Assembly: GCA_029194675.1 (NCBI GenBank)
Contig: JARFXP010000003.1
Location: forward strand, 62,001 to 126,000
Direction of reading: 5' to 3'
DNA: 64,000 nucleotides
Source of the DNA: Nitrospira sp.
GTDB lineage: Bacteria; Nitrospirota; Nitrospiria; Nitrospirales; Nitrospiraceae
Each line of letters starts with the position of its first letter. The stretch's first letter is position 1. This document shows positions 62,273 to 64,000 of this stretch, piece by piece. Made by a program: the position numbers and the translations under genes. Below the pieces are notes generated by a model. The model made no database searches. It saw only the letters and a list, made by a program, of their open reading frames with translations, and was not told the origin of the DNA.

Positions 62273-63129
62273 GGACGCTGCGTCACCAGTATCCGTTGCG
62301 TCTGTTGTGCCGGGTCCTCGACGTGTCCCGAAGCGGGTACTATGCCTGGTGCACCCGCCGCCCCTCGACGCGCGCCCAGGAGAACGCGCGGCTGGAAGTG
62401 GCGATCCAGGCCGCGCATGTGCGCACGCGGCAAACCTACGGCCCAGAGCGGCTCCAAGCAGAATTGCGTGCCGACGGGTTCCCTGCTGGGGTCGGGCGTA
62501 TCAAACGACTGCGCAAGAAACTGGGACTGCGTTGTCAACAAGTCCGCCGGTTCACAATAACCACGGATTCAACGCATGCGCTGCCGGTAGCGGAAAACGT
62601 GTTGGCTCAGACCTTTGCCACCAGGCGACCGAATGAGGCTTGGGTCACCGATATTACCTATGTGCCGACCGTGGAAGGATGGCTGTATCTGGCTGGCGTT
62701 AAGGATCTCTACACCTGTGAGGTGGTCGGCCATGCGATGGACGCCCGGATGACGACGGACTTGGTGCAGGATGCACTGATGAAGGCCATCGACACCAAAC
62801 GTCCAGCCCCGGGGCTCATTCATCACTCCGATCGCGGGGCTCAATATTGTGCCCAGGGGTATCAAGCAACGCTGAGGCAGTTCGGCATGATCCCATCCAT
62901 GAGTCGGAAGGGGAATTGCTATGACAACGCGCCGATGGAGAGTTTCTGGGGAACGCTGAAGAATGAGCTGGTGCATCATCGTCGCTACGAGACCCGTGAG
63001 CAGGCTCGGCGCGAGATCTCGGAGTACATCGAGCTCTTCTATAACCGTCAGCGGCGGCATTCTCGGCTCGGGAATCGCTCGCCCGCTGCGTTTGTCCAGC
63101 AATGGGTCCGTCAACAGCTGGCGGCGTGA
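62269..63129 (+). CDS. IS3-family OrfB transposase, copy 2
   Basis: 286 residues, the same length as copy 1, with scattered substitutions. The DDE residues are kept (WVTDITYVPTVEGWLYLAGV, IHHSDRGAQYC, NAPMESFWGTLKNEL). The two copies differ enough to have diverged since duplication, or to have arrived separately. Confidence 0.92.
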   Translation: MRTLRHQYPLRLLCRVLDVSRSGYYAWCTRRPSTRAQENARLEVAIQAAHVRTRQTYGPERLQAELRADGFPAGVGRIKRLRKKLGLRCQQVRRFTITTDSTHALPVAENVLAQTFATRRPNEAWVTDITYVPTVEGWLYLAGVKDLYTCEVVGHAMDARMTTDLVQDALMKAIDTKRPAPGLIHHSDRGAQYCAQGYQATLRQFGMIPSMSRKGNCYDNAPMESFWGTLKNELVHHRRYETREQARREISEYIELFYNRQRRHSRLGNRSPAAFVQQWVRQQLAA

Positions 63130-64000
63130 GGCTGCAATTCATGGCGTCCACTATTGACAACCGGGGTCAGCCCTGCTGCACAACATGCCCGGGATCTGGG
63201 CGTGGCTGGATGCCTTGCCGAAGGCGGCGCGCCCCGCTGTGCTGCGAGGGGACGTGGCTTTTGGCAACGAGGGGGTGCTGCGTGAGGCCGAGACCCGCGA
63301 CCAGCCGTATCTCACGAAGCTGCGTCTCACGAACAAGGTGAAGGCCCTCATCAAGACACTCTTCCGCTCCACCGCGTGGGAAGAGGCGGGACACAGCTGG
63401 GAAGGAGTCGAGGACACGCTGAGGCTGTCGGGGTGGAGTCGCGCACGACGCGTGGTGGTGTTGCGCCGACCCCTCACCGGCGAGCTGCTCATGACCGAGA
63501 AGGATGACGATCAGGAACGTCTTGCCTTCATTGAGAGTGACGTGCCGACCAAGCGGTACGAGTACGCCGTGCTGGTCACCTCAACCCGGTACGAGATCCT
63601 TGCCCTCGCCCAGCTCTATCGCGAGCGGGCCGATGCTGAAAATCACTTCGATGAGTTGAAGAATCAGTGGGGCTGGGGTGGTTTGACCACGCAGGACCTG
63701 GCGCGCTGCCGGCTCATGGCACGGATGGTGGCACGGATCTACACCTGGTGGACGCTGTTCGTGCGGCTCGCCCAGCCACACAAGCACTTCGAGGCGATCT
63801 CCAGCCGGCCGCTGTTACTGCATGGCGTCGCTACGCACACGCATCACGCGGGACAAACGCGCCTCACGATCACCAGCTTGCACGCCAAGCGCTCGGCCAT
63901 CCAAGCTGTGCTGCCCAACGTGGCGGGCTTTCTGAGGACCCTCAAAGCCACTGCGGAGCAATGGACCGATGCCGACCGCCTGCGGGCGATTCTCACCCGC

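Larger units (their letters stand above)
61895..63169 (+). mobile_element. IS3-family element, copy 2
   Basis: 1,275 bp, same ends as copy 1 in the opposite orientation (begins TGTGCTAGG, ends GGGGTCA). A GCC duplication flanks it (61892-61894 and 63170-63172). Removing the element and one GCC restores the host transposase frame (NETA followed by LLHNMPG). Both frames are intact, so it is probably active. Confidence 0.88.
61274..64000 (+). pseudogene. IS1380/IS4-like DDE transposase with nonsense codon, split by IS3 copy 2
   Basis: Starts at ATG 61274 (MGEATRKALAGQNGVIALDT). The first DDE Asp lies in ILDLDTTVKCLYGKQDGAVV, followed by GYNPKKPGRPSHSYHSAVMA. A TGA at 61859-61861 breaks the frame within RLA-AVDVRPGNETA. 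IS3 copy 2 then interrupts it after NETA. The frame resumes at 63173 (LLHNMPGIWAWLDALPKAAR), with VLRGDVAFGNEGVLREAETR holding the second Asp and LYRERADAENHFDELKNQWG the Glu. It runs off the window end. Confidence 0.8.

Overview
The window reads as a chromosomal segment of a Nitrospira-like bacterium (phylum Nitrospirota). The basis is inference from gene content: a dnaA-dnaN-gyrB-gyrA origin region, a lone NuoF beside a [2Fe-2S] ferredoxin, a ferredoxin-thioredoxin reductase catalytic subunit, a NorD-like VWA protein beside malate dehydrogenase, a two-domain ThyX-like protein, and a 121-bp palindromic intergenic repeat of a kind I recall from Nitrospira genomes. No species can be assigned from the sequence alone.

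Layout. 1-7.5 kb: a class V aminotransferase cut by the window edge, a secreted protein of 14 tandem ~50-residue repeats, a TIR domain joined to an FGE-like fold that lacks the FGE cysteines, a Sel1-repeat protein, and a convergent overlapping pair (methyltransferase and TupA-like ATP-grasp). 7.8-15.4 kb: a decayed genomic island at the 3' end of tRNA-Leu(CAG). It is bounded by an exact 18-bp copy of the tRNA end, carries a second internal att-like copy, two broken tyrosine recombinases, an IS5/IS427-type element with a CTAG target duplication, and small unknown genes. 15.4-22.5 kb: a degenerate superfamily-1 helicase-like protein, TPR and ThyX-like genes, hisS, and three small DsrE/DsrF/DsrH-like genes. 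22.5-32.1 kb: a probable oriC with clustered DnaA boxes, then dnaA, dnaN, gyrB, gyrA, a DciA-like DUF721 gene and smpB. 32.1-36.0 kb: a two-component system followed, on the same strand, by three small membrane-protein genes. Two of these are too short for ordinary gene finding. Each lies downstream of a perfect TGAAGA-NN-TCTTCA palindrome; this is the best candidate for an undescribed system here. 36-50.4 kb: housekeeping and redox genes (FTR catalytic subunit, NorD-like, mdh, NuoF, ferredoxin, A-type Fe-S carrier, PTPS, folE, alpha/beta hydrolase, rarA, PilZ, ABC-F) and then tRNA-Ala(GGC).

50.9-64 kb is a transposon graveyard of nested and decayed elements. It contains an ISNCY (ISDol1-like) element with a nonsense codon; two 1,275-bp IS3-family copies in opposite orientation, each with its own target duplication; an intact IS21 inside an IS1380 transposase; a second istA fragment; IS1634 and IS110 remnants; and an IS1380/IS4-like transposase split by the second IS3 copy. 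One small lipoprotein gene survives among them.

How the parts work together: DnaA, DnaN, the gyrase subunits and a DciA-like helicase loader form a compact replication-initiation neighbourhood. NuoF, ferredoxin, the A-type carrier and FTR suggest ferredoxin-centred redox traffic, which is inference. The two-component system probably drives the three small membrane proteins, which is inference from shared upstream palindromes and common strand.
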